Shown: in pieces, positions 47,481 through 57,280 of the stretch
Position numbering within the stretch: the first letter of the stretch is position 1
How the letters are laid out: the number at the start of each line of letters is the position of its first letter
NCBI GenBank assembly: GCA_903850915.1
Contig: CAINMV010000029.1
Location: 295,025-359,024 of the forward strand
Reading direction: 5' to 3'
Length of the DNA: 64,000 nucleotides
Source: an uncultured Bacteroidota bacterium
GTDB lineage: Bacteria; Bacteroidota; Bacteroidia; UKL13-3
Notes under the pieces: generated by a model
What the model was told of the DNA's origin: nothing
The model's database searches: none
Seen by the model: the letters and a program-made list of their open reading frames with translations, nothing else
Translations under genes and position numbers: made by a program

Positions 47481-48608
47481 ATGAAGTTTATTGTTTCATC
47501 CTCAGCGCTACAAAAGCCAATTGAGCAAATTGCCGGAGTTATTAACCCAAAGTCAGTGCTCCCTATATTGGACTACTTCCTTTTTGATTTAAAGAAAGGA
47601 CGTCTTACTATTTCTGCAACCGATTTGGAGACAAGTATGACCACCTCATTAAATGTAGAGAGCAATGCCGATGGTAAGATTGCAGTGCCTTCAAAAATAA
47701 TGTTGGAGACGCTGAAAGCTTTGCCAGAACAGCCATTAACGTTTAATGCAGATGTTGAAACATTAAACATTGAGATTGTAACTGATAGTGGACGTTACAA
47801 ATTATCCGGCCAAAAGCCTGATGATTTCCCTAAAATGCCAAAGATCGATTCTTCGTCAAGTATCTCTGTTAAGACAGCGGCTTTAGGAAACGCAATTAGC
47901 AAAACAATTTTCGCTACCGGTACTGACGAAATGCGTCAGGCACTTACTGGAGTGCTTTTTGAACTAAAGAAAGATGGCATTAACTTCGTTGCAACCGATG
48001 CCAACCGTTTGGTACGTTTCAGAAACACCGCGGTAAAACCTACTGAAGAAATTAGTTTTGTAATCCCTAAAAAAGCATTGAACCTTTTAAAGTCGTCGTT
48101 GCCGAATAGCGAAGACGCTGTGGCTAAAATCGACTACAATAAATCCAACGCCTTCTTTACCTTCGGTGATGTAAATCTTATTTGCCGCTTAATTGATGAG
48201 AAATTCCCAGACTACAAGGCAGTAATTCCAACGGAAAATCCAAACAAACTACTTATAAACCGATTAGAGTTTTTAGGCTCAATTCGCCGTATTTCAATTT
48301 TCAGCAACAAGAGCACCCACCAAGTGCGTTTAAAGGTCGCAGGGAGCAGCTTAACGGTAAGTGCTGAAGATTTAGATTTTAGCAATGAGGCAAAAGAAGA
48401 GCTAGGTTGTACTTACGATGGAGTAGACATGGAAATTGGCTTTAACGCTCGCTTCCTTGCGGATATGCTATCGGCCTTACAGAGTGATGATGTAGTACTT
48501 AACATGAGCACTCCAAATCGCGCGGGCGTATTGGTTCCTTCGTCACAAAATGAAGGCGAAGAAATTACCATGCTTGTAATGCCTTTGATGCTTAACACAT
48601 ACAATTAA
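47481..48608 (+). CDS. dnaN: DNA polymerase III beta sliding clamp
   Basis: A 375-residue protein with three similar clamp domains. The N-terminus MKFIVSSSALQKPIEQIAGV and the C-terminal VLVMPLML-type ending (here LVMPLMLNTYN) are family hallmarks. The dimeric ring holds Pol III on DNA. The ATG at 47481 is used; a TTG 15 bases earlier would add five residues and is not needed. It is not next to dnaA or recF here. It has its own promoter and terminator. Confidence 0.97.
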   Translation: MKFIVSSSALQKPIEQIAGVINPKSVLPILDYFLFDLKKGRLTISATDLETSMTTSLNVESNADGKIAVPSKIMLETLKALPEQPLTFNADVETLNIEIVTDSGRYKLSGQKPDDFPKMPKIDSSSSISVKTAALGNAISKTIFATGTDEMRQALTGVLFELKKDGINFVATDANRLVRFRNTAVKPTEEISFVIPKKALNLLKSSLPNSEDAVAKIDYNKSNAFFTFGDVNLICRLIDEKFPDYKAVIPTENPNKLLINRLEFLGSIRRISIFSNKSTHQVRLKVAGSSLTVSAEDLDFSNEAKEELGCTYDGVDMEIGFNARFLADMLSALQSDDVVLNMSTPNRAGVLVPSSQNEGEEITMLVMPLMLNTYN

Positions 48609-48631
48609 AAAAAATTAGAATAAATAACATC

Positions 48632-48660
48632 GCCCTTTGCAGCAATGCAAGGGGCTTTTT
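48632..48660. terminator. Terminator after dnaN
   Basis: GCCCTTTGCA pairs with TGCAAGGGGC (one G-T pair), closing a GCAA-type loop, and is followed by a T run. It is also the only hairpin between dnaN and the convergent acyltransferase gene. Confidence 0.9.
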
Positions 48661-48704
48661 TATTGCCATGCTCTTTTGTAAAGATAAGAGATAGAATTTA
48701 ATGC

Positions 48705-49739
48705 TTATTTTATTCCCCCAATTGTTTTAATCCAATCTCCGATGGGCTTTTCCAGATAACGAGTAATAAGTGTAGCAAGACAGACACATACCAATAAGGC
48801 TATTGCTGCCGATGCCCAAAAACTATAATGTTCATAGGTTACCAGTACTGCAATAATTACACTGCGACTTAAAAACTGATGAATTAAAAACAAAGGATAA
48901 GAGATGCTTCCTAAAAATAGTAAAGGTGCGTTGGCTAGAAAATTCAATCTATCATAGATCAACAAAAAGAGGATGATAAAGTAAACCGTAAGGATGATAA
49001 AGTAGGCTTCGAAAGTTATAAAGAATTTACTCCTACCTCCATTTTCGAAACAAGAAAGCTGTACTAAATATGCCAAAAAAACCATGATTATCCGTTGCAA
49101 ATTTGCGCCCTCCGTTCTTATTTTATAAAAAATAATGCCGGCCATAAAAAGAGCAAAATGACTAAGGATTGGAACCCAATTTTGTAAAATTAAAAACCAA
49201 GAAACACAAAATGACTTGAAAATTAGGCTGTATAGCGCGGTAAATAAAATGCCTACTAAGGCAACCCATTCGATATGCTTTATGCATTTAAAGGCAAAGA
49301 CGAGCAACATAAATGCGAAGAATAATACCTCGTATTTCATGGTCCAATAAGGGCCATCCAAATTCGGGCGTTGAAAATAGTATTGCAACATCGAGAGATT
49401 AGCGACCAAGGTTATTTTAAATTCATGCAGCTGATCGGCAGTATTTACGTTATAATACCAAAATAGAAATCCCGTAAAAAGAACTGCAATCCAATATGCT
49501 GGATACAATCGTGCTATTCGACCAACCACGAGCTGTCGAATTGTATTACTTTCTTTAAAAGAAAGCAATACAACAAAACCACTAAAAAGAAAGAAAATAT
49601 CGACACCAGTTACACCATATTTAAACCCCAATTCCGCCTGAGGTGTAAACATCGTATAATGAAATAAAACAACGGCCAATGCTGCCAATCCACGAAAGGC
49701 ATCGAGTGCTAGAAGTCTCTTGGGTTTTTTTTCGAGCAT
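48705..49739 (-). CDS. Acyltransferase family 3 membrane protein (OafA-like)
   Basis: A 344-residue protein with about ten TM helices. The N-terminal LLALDAFRGLAALAVVLFHY carries the family motif (R near residue 18 and H in FHY), and FFLFSGFVVLLSF is the second signature. Such enzymes add acyl groups to surface sugars or peptidoglycan. It begins three bases after the dnaG stop, so it is co-transcribed with dnaG; this pairing looks accidental in function. Confidence 0.88.
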   Translation of the reverse strand: MLEKKPKRLLALDAFRGLAALAVVLFHYTMFTPQAELGFKYGVTGVDIFFLFSGFVVLLSFKESNTIRQLVVGRIARLYPAYWIAVLFTGFLFWYYNVNTADQLHEFKITLVANLSMLQYYFQRPNLDGPYWTMKYEVLFFAFMLLVFAFKCIKHIEWVALVGILFTALYSLIFKSFCVSWFLILQNWVPILSHFALFMAGIIFYKIRTEGANLQRIIMVFLAYLVQLSCFENGGRSKFFITFEAYFIILTVYFIILFLLIYDRLNFLANAPLLFLGSISYPLFLIHQFLSRSVIIAVLVTYEHYSFWASAAIALLVCVCLATLITRYLEKPIGDWIKTIGGIK

Positions 49740-49742
49740 AAA

Positions 49743-51692
49743 TTATCGCGGGATTACAGTTCCTGTAACTTCTGACAGACTACGTTCCATCGCTTTCACT
49801 TTCATCTGCATATGCATGAGTTCGTTTTCTTTATGAATACGTTCCTCTGGCGTGATACTTTCATCTACTTTTAAAGCCTCAAACTCATTAATTATCTCTT
49901 TGTATAGCTTGCCAATTTGAAAAATCTTAAACTGGGAATATACTTTATCTATACTTAATTTATAGTTATCTTCTGGGTTAGGCACCGCAATATCGTGTTT
50001 TAATTGCCAGTTTGAACTTGCATTGTGCTTATCAAAATCGTAGATAAGATCGATACTTGTTTTGCTAATAATTGGATCCTCGCTCTTGAAAAAAAACTCC
50101 GCATCAAATTCCTTTTCTTCGATATGCGTTCGATAAACATCGAGAAGTTTATGATATGCTTCGTTTTCGAGTTGAAATTCATTTTCAGCAATATCATGGA
50201 CCACGTGCTGCGCCACGGTTATATCATCACTGTATGGCTTTGCTCCATATTTTAATAACATGCGCATAACTCCCGTTTCAAAATCTGACTTTGCTTTCTC
50301 TTGATTCTGATCTTTCGCAACCTCATTAAGAATTTGCTGTGCTTGTTGAAGCTGCACATCCACCCTTTGAATTTGCTCGCGCGTTCTTACACCACGTTGC
50401 TTTGAAATTTCAGTTAATATGAGCTGCTCATCGACAAGTAAAATCTTACTGCTTTCTGTCGCATATAAGCTGCGCGTAATCGGATCTGGAATTTTACTTA
50501 TACTCTCAACAATACTATGAATTGCATTGCTTCTCTGCGCCACATCCTGCTTCACCTCATCGAGCAAAAGCTCAGATTTAAAGAGGATAAAATCTTTCGC
50601 ATTGTTGGCGATATATTCTTCAAAAGCTGTGCCTCCTACTTTTCGACAATAGCTATCCGGATCATCGTTATCTGGGAACAACACCACCTTCACGTTCATG
50701 CCTTCAGCAAGTAGCATGTCGATACCCCTTAAAGCAGCTTTAATTCCGGCCGCGTCGCCATCATAAAGCACAGTAATATTTTTGGTAAAACGAGTAACAA
50801 GGCGTATTTGCCCTTCTGTAAGAGACGTTCCTGACGACGCAACAACATTTTCAACTCCACTTTGAACCAATGTTATGACATCGGTATAGCCTTCAACTAA
50901 ATAAACGAGATCGTTTTTTTTAATTGCTATTTTGGCAAGATGCAATCCATACAGATGTTCACTTTTATGGTAAACAAGCGTTTCTGGACTATTAACATAT
51001 TTCGCAACTTTATCGTTTGTTTTTAAAATACGTCCTGCAAAGGCAATAATTTTACCACTTAAATTATAAATTGGAAAAGTAACGCGGCCTCTGTAACGAT
51101 CCATTACTTCGCCATTATCGAGTTTACTTATGAGACCAGCCTTTAGAATAAATTCTTCTGTGAGTCCGTTTTTTAAGGCGTTGTTATAAAAAGAAGTTCG
51201 ATTTTCGAGACTATAACCCAACTGAAACTTTTCAATTGTTTCGTCGCGGAAGCCCCTTTCCTTGAAATAGCTTAACCCAATATTCTTACCCTCTTCGCTC
51301 TCAAAAAGTTGCGAATGGAAATACTTAGCGGCGAAATTTAATGCGATGAAAACACTATCCCGTTCTGTGTTTTGAGCCTTCGCCTCCTCAATATTAATAT
51401 TCTCTTCAACAACTTCAATATTGTATTTTTTGGCGAGATAACGCAGCGCCTCAACGTAGGACATGCTCTCGTGCTCCATTACAAAATTGATGGCGTTGCC
51501 AGCTCTTCCACAACCAAAGCACTTATAAATACCTTTTGTTACCGATACCGAAAAGGAGGGCGATTTCTCGCCATGGAATGGGCAACAAGCCATTAAATTG
51601 ACACCCCTTTTTTTCAAAACCACAAAATCGCCAACCACTTCATCAATGCGGGCCGTATTTGTAATGGAATCTACAGTATTACGAGGTATCAT
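49743..51692 (-). CDS. dnaG: DNA primase
   Basis: A 649-residue primase. The CHC2 zinc finger has Cys37, His40, Cys58 and Cys61 (CPFHGEKSPSFSV ... YKCFGCG). The TOPRIM catalytic core has VEGYTDVITL and VLYDGDAAG. A C-terminal helicase-binding region follows with a charged helical stretch. It makes RNA primers at the replication fork with DnaB. Confidence 0.97.
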   Translation of the reverse strand: MIPRNTVDSITNTARIDEVVGDFVVLKKRGVNLMACCPFHGEKSPSFSVSVTKGIYKCFGCGRAGNAINFVMEHESMSYVEALRYLAKKYNIEVVEENINIEEAKAQNTERDSVFIALNFAAKYFHSQLFESEEGKNIGLSYFKERGFRDETIEKFQLGYSLENRTSFYNNALKNGLTEEFILKAGLISKLDNGEVMDRYRGRVTFPIYNLSGKIIAFAGRILKTNDKVAKYVNSPETLVYHKSEHLYGLHLAKIAIKKNDLVYLVEGYTDVITLVQSGVENVVASSGTSLTEGQIRLVTRFTKNITVLYDGDAAGIKAALRGIDMLLAEGMNVKVVLFPDNDDPDSYCRKVGGTAFEEYIANNAKDFILFKSELLLDEVKQDVAQRSNAIHSIVESISKIPDPITRSLYATESSKILLVDEQLILTEISKQRGVRTREQIQRVDVQLQQAQQILNEVAKDQNQEKAKSDFETGVMRMLLKYGAKPYSDDITVAQHVVHDIAENEFQLENEAYHKLLDVYRTHIEEKEFDAEFFFKSEDPIISKTSIDLIYDFDKHNASSNWQLKHDIAVPNPEDNYKLSIDKVYSQFKIFQIGKLYKEIINEFEALKVDESITPEERIHKENELMHMQMKVKAMERSLSEVTGTVIPR

Positions 51693-51824
51693 TTAGAATA
51701 AAATTGGAACGCAATTTACACAATTTATCTTTTATGGTTTTTATAGGCTACTGCTAAATCATTTAAAAGCAAGCATCGGATATTTTAATTTATATTTGCT
51801 TAAAAAGTTATATATTTCAACTCC

Positions 51825-52703
51825 ATGATGAGATTCGCCTTTATCTATACCATATTAATTTACCTTACGTCCCATTCGCTCTTTGCGCAAGAGAAAACAG
51901 TGACACACTCTCGTATCCGATTTGGAGCAAAAGACACTGCTGCAAAACAAATTTTACTCGATGAACATCCTGGACATGGCGACTATATGCTTGTAAATTA
52001 CCTTAAAGGCTATGACACCGCCTTTGCAAACGACCCCCTAAAAAGCCCACAAATGCAGCCGAATTATGGTTTTTATATTAAAACCACTAACGATAGAGGT
52101 AAAGTAATTCGTAAAACCATCATCGATTCGATAATGGATTTAGGAGAGACGACAGAGGAGCATTTTATGACCAACGAAATTGCATTAACACATAATCATG
52201 ACATTGAATACCATCAGCTACGCTTTTTAAATAAAGATACCGGCTTCCTGTTTATCACCCATAAATATTATAGTTATGGCGACTTGTTTCAACCCCGCAT
52301 ATTAAGAACCGTGAACGGTGGACAAAGGTGGGATTTTATACCTGACTCCAACGAATTCCTATCGTGGAAAGGACAAAATATGGCCAACGACTTTCATATC
52401 TTTAACACAAAAAAAGGCATCTTGTTTTACCGAACCAACAATGAATATACGCGCCATGACCATCAACTTATTGAATACATCACAACTAAAGATGGAGGAA
52501 CAAAATGGGAATATCATTCATTTTCGCTTAACACGGAATTTGAAAACGAATGGCATTACTACAACATCAACGAAATTAACTATACCGTGGAAGGAAGTAT
52601 TTTATTAACCTTTACTGCCCGAAAAAGCGAGAAAGATGAGAAAGATCGCATCTTTACCATATACTCTGATAACTTCGGCTTGTCTTTTGTGCAACAAAAT
52701 TAA
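51825..52703 (+). CDS. Secreted protein with BNR/Asp-box-like repeats
   Basis: A 292-residue protein with a signal peptide (residues 1-21, ending LFAQ). Three Asp-box-like motifs recur in the C-terminal half: TVNGGQRWDF, TKDGGTKWEY and SDNFGLSFV. These mark beta-propeller blades in sialidases and YCF48/photosystem-stability-like proteins. The protein is too short for a full enzymatic sialidase and no catalytic Arg triad is evident. A start two codons later is possible (the first two codons are both ATG). Function unknown. Confidence 0.75.
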   Translation: MMRFAFIYTILIYLTSHSLFAQEKTVTHSRIRFGAKDTAAKQILLDEHPGHGDYMLVNYLKGYDTAFANDPLKSPQMQPNYGFYIKTTNDRGKVIRKTIIDSIMDLGETTEEHFMTNEIALTHNHDIEYHQLRFLNKDTGFLFITHKYYSYGDLFQPRILRTVNGGQRWDFIPDSNEFLSWKGQNMANDFHIFNTKKGILFYRTNNEYTRHDHQLIEYITTKDGGTKWEYHSFSLNTEFENEWHYYNINEINYTVEGSILLTFTARKSEKDEKDRIFTIYSDNFGLSFVQQN

Positions 52704-52730
52704 CACGGCTCTAATAACTTATTTCTTACC

Positions 52731-53162
52731 CTACAAAAACTTTTTCATTTTCAAATGTGGGATTCCTACTTCTAAGAATTCATCTCCGAAACATTCATAT
52801 CCTTGTTTTGAGTAGAACGGGACTGCATATTTACGTGCGTGCATCTCCATAGAGGCAAAGCCTAAATTTACAGCAAAAGCTTCAGCCCATGCTACTATTT
52901 GACGACCAAAACCATGGCCCTGAAACACCTCCTTTACCGCCATCTGACGAAGCTTCACGATAGTTGCATTTTGTGGAGAAAGAATTAGGCAACCTACCAT
53001 AATTTCGTCTTCAAAGCCTGCAATTAAATAGTCAGAATCTTCGTTACCTAATTTTGAAATATCGAGTTGCAAACCAAGAGGCTTACGCAGCACTTCATTA
53101 CGCAAGTTGAGCATCTCTTGATAGTCGGATGAGTTGTATGAAACTTGTTTTACGATTAACAT
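52731..53162 (-). CDS. GNAT-family N-acetyltransferase
   Basis: A 143-residue protein with the GNAT fold: KLRQMAVKEVFQGHGFGRQIVAWAEAFA contains motif A with the acetyl-CoA loop QGHGFG (Q/RxxGxG/A). The C-terminal YSKQGYECFGDEFLEVGIPHLKM fits small-molecule acetyltransferases of the ElaA-like group. The substrate is unknown. Its ATG follows immediately the stop of the heptose adenylyltransferase gene with no gap. Confidence 0.9.
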   Translation of the reverse strand: MLIVKQVSYNSSDYQEMLNLRNEVLRKPLGLQLDISKLGNEDSDYLIAGFEDEIMVGCLILSPQNATIVKLRQMAVKEVFQGHGFGRQIVAWAEAFAVNLGFASMEMHARKYAVPFYSKQGYECFGDEFLEVGIPHLKMKKFL

Positions 53163-53654
53163 TTATGCGTTTTTTATTTTTTTTTCAATCAAACTTGTGC
53201 TATAACCATCAAGGAAATCAATGGTTTTGACTACACCTCCACGTTGCAAAATAAAATCCGAACCTACAATATTTCCAATCGTGTAATCGGCCCCTTTAAC
53301 CAATACATCTGGTTTTATTTCACGAATCACCTCTATTGGAGTATCCTCATTAAAAAGAAAAACAGCACTAACACATTCGAGTGAAGCTATAATCATCAGG
53401 CGGGCATTTTCATCTTGAATTGGGCGATGTATCCCCTTAATTTTTGCAACTGAAACATCCGTATTAAGAGCCACAATCAGTTCATCTCCTAAGTCGGCAG
53501 CCTTGTTTAAATAATCTACATGACCCGGGTGCAATAAGTCGAAACAGCCATTAGTAAAAACCACCTTTTTATTGTTGGACCTCCAAGATTTTACTAATTC
53601 AAGCAATGAATCAAGGTTATGAATTTTATGCTGTAATCGTTGTCGATGATTCAT
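53163..53654 (-). CDS. rfaE2: D-glycero-beta-D-manno-heptose 1-phosphate adenylyltransferase
   Basis: A 163-residue nucleotidyltransferase from the ATG at 53654. The HxGH motif is HPGH (residues 42-45) after FTNGCFDLL, and LVKGADYTIGNIVG is a later family signature. It activates heptose 1-phosphate to ADP-heptose for LPS core. A longer frame reaches 53717, but its extra 21 residues lie within the upstream gene and lack similarity; the ATG chosen still overlaps that gene by 29 bases. The kinase half (RfaE1) and other heptose genes are not nearby. Confidence 0.93.
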   Translation of the reverse strand: MNHRQRLQHKIHNLDSLLELVKSWRSNNKKVVFTNGCFDLLHPGHVDYLNKAADLGDELIVALNTDVSVAKIKGIHRPIQDENARLMIIASLECVSAVFLFNEDTPIEVIREIKPDVLVKGADYTIGNIVGSDFILQRGGVVKTIDFLDGYSTSLIEKKIKNA

Positions 53655-54621
53655 TATTGTTTTTTTTGCGTTGTAAAAAAGCAAGATATAAAGAGATACT
53701 TCCCGCGAATGCAACAAAAGCGGCCTGCATGGTATGCGATACTAAGGCATAAGCTTCTGCATCTGAGGCATTTAATGCATAAAATACAAGTGTGATTTTA
53801 ATAATATAATGGTACGACCCCGCTCCTCCTGGCGTAGGAATAGCAAAACCTACTGCACCCATTGCCAAAACCACCAAAACGACAATCCATGAAAGATTTT
53901 CAGTAATTGGCATTGCACGCATAAATGTATAATTAATAAAGAAAAATCCAACCCAAATGCCAATTGATTGCATCCAAAAAAGAAGTTGCTTTTTAATTTT
54001 AAATACGCTTGTCAGGCCTTCGTTAAAACCTCTTAATACATTCAACACCTTTTTCACTAAACCAATCTCTATAATTCGTTTACGATAAACCACCATTAAA
54101 ACTAAACCCAAAGAGAGCAAACCTAGAGCAACATAAATCAGTTGTTGGTGTTGTAGCCACAGATCATCAAAGTGGATGAAACTATTTATTGTAGTAAATT
54201 CTAAAAAAAGAGTAATAATAAAAATCGCCATCAACAAAAGCACATCAATAACACGCTCCGTCACCACGGTTCCAAGTAGCTTATCAACAGGTATTTTATC
54301 TGTTCCAAACACCACACCACAACGGGCTATCTCGCCTCCTCTCGGAATTGCGTAATTAGTAAGATACCCGACCATTACAGCATAAAAGCTAGTACTTAAT
54401 CTTGCTTCATATCCCATCGGTTCAAGTAAAAGTTTCCAGCGCCAAGCCCGTAAAAAGTGAGCGAACATGGTGATTAGAAAACACAACCCCACGAAGCCCC
54501 AGTGCAATGTATACACTTGTTCTTCTATCTTGGAGAAATCTGTATTTCTAAATGTCAGAAAAAGCAATACCGCACTTATTCCGAAGAAAAGAAAATAGGT
54601 AACGACTTTTTTTACCGACAT
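53626..54621 (-). CDS. Lysylphosphatidylglycerol synthase TM region (flippase-like) protein
   Basis: A 331-residue membrane protein with about eight TM helices, matching the LPG_synthase_TM/UPF0104 family: RAWRWKLLLEPMGY near the N-terminus, YLTNYAIPRGGEIARC, and the C-terminal PTPGGAGSYHYIIK. In MprF this domain flips lipids; the stand-alone version has no proven substrate. It lies between panD (5-base gap) and rfaE2 (29-base overlap). Confidence 0.9.
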   Translation of the reverse strand: MSVKKVVTYFLFFGISAVLLFLTFRNTDFSKIEEQVYTLHWGFVGLCFLITMFAHFLRAWRWKLLLEPMGYEARLSTSFYAVMVGYLTNYAIPRGGEIARCGVVFGTDKIPVDKLLGTVVTERVIDVLLLMAIFIITLFLEFTTINSFIHFDDLWLQHQQLIYVALGLLSLGLVLMVVYRKRIIEIGLVKKVLNVLRGFNEGLTSVFKIKKQLLFWMQSIGIWVGFFFINYTFMRAMPITENLSWIVVLVVLAMGAVGFAIPTPGGAGSYHYIIKITLVFYALNASDAEAYALVSHTMQAAFVAFAGSISLYLAFLQRKKNNNESSTTITA

Positions 54622-54626
54622 GATAT

Positions 54627-54980
54627 TTAGTGACTTATCGTATTAGATAGCTCGTTTAAATGAACTGAAGCTGGCACAAAACCACGAGCCTCCTCTGGAG
54701 TCATAGAGGCATATGACATGATAATAAGAATGTCGCCAACTTGCACCTTTCTAGCCGCTGCGCCGTTTAAACAAATGACACCACTTCCTCGCATGCCTTT
54801 AATAACATACGTTTCCAACCGTTCGCCATTGTTATTATTCACCACTTGAACCTTTTCGTTAGCAATTAAATTGGCCGCATCCATTAAATCTTCATCGATG
54901 GTGATACTACCTGTATAATTTAAATCAGCCTCAGTTACACGAGCTCGGTGGATTTTTGATTTTAAAACCTGAATTTGCAT
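54627..54980 (-). CDS. panD: Aspartate 1-decarboxylase precursor
   Basis: A 117-residue pyruvoyl enzyme. The self-cleavage site is Gly24-Ser25 in YTGSITID, with Lys9 in the substrate site; cleavage forms the pyruvoyl group on Ser25. It makes beta-alanine for pantothenate and coenzyme A. It is the first gene in an operon with three unrelated genes. A TAnnTTTG element ends eight bases before the ATG. Confidence 0.96.
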   Translation of the reverse strand: MQIQVLKSKIHRARVTEADLNYTGSITIDEDLMDAANLIANEKVQVVNNNNGERLETYVIKGMRGSGVICLNGAAARKVQVGDILIIMSYASMTPEEARGFVPASVHLNELSNTISH

Positions 54981-54988
54981 ATTGAGGG

Positions 54989-54996
54989 CAAAGATA
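54989..54996 (-). promoter_or_regulatory. -7 element just before panD
   Basis: TATCTTTG on the minus strand fits TAnnTTTG; its last base (54989) is eight bases from the panD ATG (54980), leaving a leader of no more than a few nucleotides. An exact TTG at -33 is not seen. Confidence 0.5.
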
Positions 54997-55147
54997 ATTT
55001 GAAAAGTTGGATTTGCTATAATGGGTTTAGACTAGCGACCACTGTTTTATTTAACTTTCAGAACCAGACCAAGCTTTGAGGAATTCATTAAAAATGCTTG
55101 CGCTTTTTTATTATTTTTACACTCTCAAACAATTAATTAATATTATT

Positions 55148-56113
55148 ATGGATAATGCCTTTTATGTTTTTATATTAGCCTTTGGAGTTATCTTCATTAG
55201 CTTATTCCTATATTATATCCCTGTGGGATTATGGATTACCGCACTCGTATCCGGTGTTCGGGTGAGCATCGGTCAGCTTTTTGCGATGCGACTTCGTAAA
55301 GTGCCACCCACATTAATTGTTAATGCACTTATTACCTCTACAAAAGCAGGACTAAATATTACACGTAGTGATTTGGAAACACACTTTATGGCTGGCGGAA
55401 ATGTTAACAATGTAATCAGAGCCCTTATTAGTGCAGATAAAGCCAGTATCCCACTCGATTTTAAATTAGCTACAGCCATCGACTTAGCAGGAAGAGATGT
55501 AAGTGATGCTGTGCAGCTATCGGTTAATCCTCGTGTTATAGACACCCCGCCAGTAGCAGCAGTAGCCAAGAATGGAATTCAATTGGTAGCCAAAGCACGA
55601 GTAACGGTGCGTGCCAACATCAACCAACTTATAGGAGGTGCAGGAGAAGAAACCATTTTAGCACGTGTTGGAGAAGGTATTGTTACCACTATTGGATCTG
55701 CTCATGATCATAAAGAAGTACTTGAAAATCCAGATAAAATTTCGAAAACAGTATTAGCGAAAGGGTTAGACCAAGGTACTGCATTCGAAATATTAAGTAT
55801 TGACATTGCCGACATCGATATCGGTGAAAATATTGGAGCTAAATTACAAGCAGACCAAGCAGAAGCCGACTTGAAAGTGGCCAATGCACGTGCCGAAGAA
55901 CGTCGTGCAGCTGCGGTAGCTTCGGAGCAGGAGATGAAAGCCTTGGCTCAGGAAGCCCGTGCTAAAGTTATCGAAGCCGAAGCACAGATTCCTATGGCTA
56001 TCGCCGATGCCTTCAGAAGTGGAAATTTAGGTATTATGGATTATTACAAGATGCAAAACATAAAAGCCGACACTACCATGCGTGAAAATATCGTGAATCC
56101 ACCGAAGAAGTAG
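55148..56113 (+). CDS. floA: Flotillin-like protein FloA
   Basis: A 321-residue SPFH/flotillin-like protein (YqfA family). One TM helix lies at about residues 5-25. The SPFH domain follows, with conserved [25 protein letters not shown] and [19 protein letters not shown]. An Ala/Glu-rich coiled coil (about 225-300) ends the chain. Such proteins form membrane microdomains. The ATG at 55148 is used; a TTG at 55076 in the same frame would add 24 residues that do not look like the family. Confidence 0.94.
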   Translation: MDNAFYVFILAFGVIFISLFLYYIPVGLWITALVSGVRVSIGQLFAMRLRKVPPTLIVNALITSTKAGLNITRSDLETHFMAGGNVNNVIRALISADKASIPLDFKLATAIDLAGRDVSDAVQLSVNPRVIDTPPVAAVAKNGIQLVAKARVTVRANINQLIGGAGEETILARVGEGIVTTIGSAHDHKEVLENPDKISKTVLAKGLDQGTAFEILSIDIADIDIGENIGAKLQADQAEADLKVANARAEERRAAAVASEQEMKALAQEARAKVIEAEAQIPMAIADAFRSGNLGIMDYYKMQNIKADTTMRENIVNPPKK

Positions 56114-56193
56114 GTTGTTGTTTCATTCGTATTGAGTGCGCTCAACAAAAGACTCTCGACTAATTTAATAAAAATAAAACTCTTTAAATAATT

Positions 56194-56514
56194 ATTAATA
56201 ATTACAAAAAGCTGGACATTTGGAAAGTATCGATAGATCTTGTTAAGGATATTTATCAAATAACAACAAAATTTCCTTAAGAATAGGTTTATTCACTTAT
56301 ATCTCAGATAAGTAGGTGTGGCGTTTCAGTTCCATCAAATATTGCATAGTGACCAAGAAGAAATGAGATGAAGGTATTTCTTGATTTTTCAGGCATTTCA
56401 GCTAATTCTTGTTGCGAGCTGGAAACTCAAATCATTATTGCTAAGCAATTAGGGTATATTAACCGCGATGAATGAAATTTAATGATTGAAAAATTTGATT
56501 TTATACAAAGATGA
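56194..56514 (+). pseudogene. Four-helix-bundle (S23-like) protein gene with six in-frame stops
   Basis: A single reading frame reads NYKKLDIWKVSIDLVKDI..., then SLISQISRCGVSVPSNIA, then CCELETQIIIAKQLGYI and NLMIEKFDFIQR. These blocks match in order the small four-helix-bundle family (S23 ribosomal intervening-sequence protein type): the W-K..., QI-R-A-VSVPSNIAEG, and SELETQLLIAKDLGYI signatures. The frame never shifts, but stop codons occur at 56278, 56284, 56347, 56350, 56473 and 56512, and the start is ATT where ATG is expected. The residue pair after PSNIA should be Glu-Gly and reads TAG TGA, so each differs from a sense codon by one base. This is a decayed gene; no intact copy is in the window. 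Confidence 0.85.
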
Positions 56515-56612
56515 ATTTAAATATAATCCGTAGTCTAAGAAAGTAGATTTGATTTTTAGTACTGAAGACTATTGACTGAATACTGTCGACTGAAAATAAA
56601 AAAACATATTAT

Positions 56613-57269
56613 ATGCTTACCAAAGAACAAATCGCTCAGCGCATCGCACGTGAACTTCAAAACGGTTATTATGTAAATCTTGGGATTGGAATTCCAACGC
56701 TTGTTGCCAACTACATTCCTGAAGGTGTGGAAGTGGTATTACAATCAGAAAATGGTTTGCTGGGAATGGGGCCATTTCCAACTGAAGATCATATTGATGC
56801 CGACCTAATTAATGCAGGTAAGCAAACGATTACTACCGTTGCAGGTTCGTCATTTTTTGATAGTGCTATGAGTTTTGGTATGATTCGAGCTGGCAAGGTA
56901 GATTTAACGGTACTTGGTGCCATGGAAGTTTCCGATAATGGCGATATCGCCAATTGGAAGATACCGGGTAAAATGGTGAAAGGTATGGGAGGTGCGATGG
57001 ATTTGGTGGCATCTGCAAAAAACATTATTGTTGCCATGCAGCAAGTAAACAAAGCTGGACAAAGCAAGATGTTATCCAAATGCGAGCTACCAATAACCGG
57101 TATAGGTTGTGTGAAAAAAGTGGTAACGGAATTTGGCATGTACGAAATCACGCCAGAGGGTTTTAAGCTCACAGAACTAGCACCTGGCGTAACCATCGAC
57201 GAAGTGAAAAAAAATGTAGCCGGACGTTTGGTTATCGCAAGGGAGGTAAAGGAAATGACTTTCAACTAA
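56613..57269 (+). CDS. scoB: 3-oxoacid CoA-transferase subunit B
   Basis: A 218-residue family I CoA-transferase beta subunit. The catalytic glutamate is Glu46 in QSENGLLGMGP, after the VNLGIGIPTLVANY segment; the chain ends with the typical ITPEGFKLTELAPG. It transfers CoA between succinate and acetoacetate together with an alpha subunit. That partner gene is not in the window: upstream are a pseudogene and floA. It may also act on other short acyl chains. Confidence 0.93.
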   Translation: MLTKEQIAQRIARELQNGYYVNLGIGIPTLVANYIPEGVEVVLQSENGLLGMGPFPTEDHIDADLINAGKQTITTVAGSSFFDSAMSFGMIRAGKVDLTVLGAMEVSDNGDIANWKIPGKMVKGMGGAMDLVASAKNIIVAMQQVNKAGQSKMLSKCELPITGIGCVKKVVTEFGMYEITPEGFKLTELAPGVTIDEVKKNVAGRLVIAREVKEMTFN

Positions 57270-57280
57270 AACAGCAGTCC

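Noticed and set aside
56555..56600. ACTGAA/GACTGA short repeats before scoB
   Set aside because: Only a few imperfect copies in a short stretch; too weak to call a repeat array.
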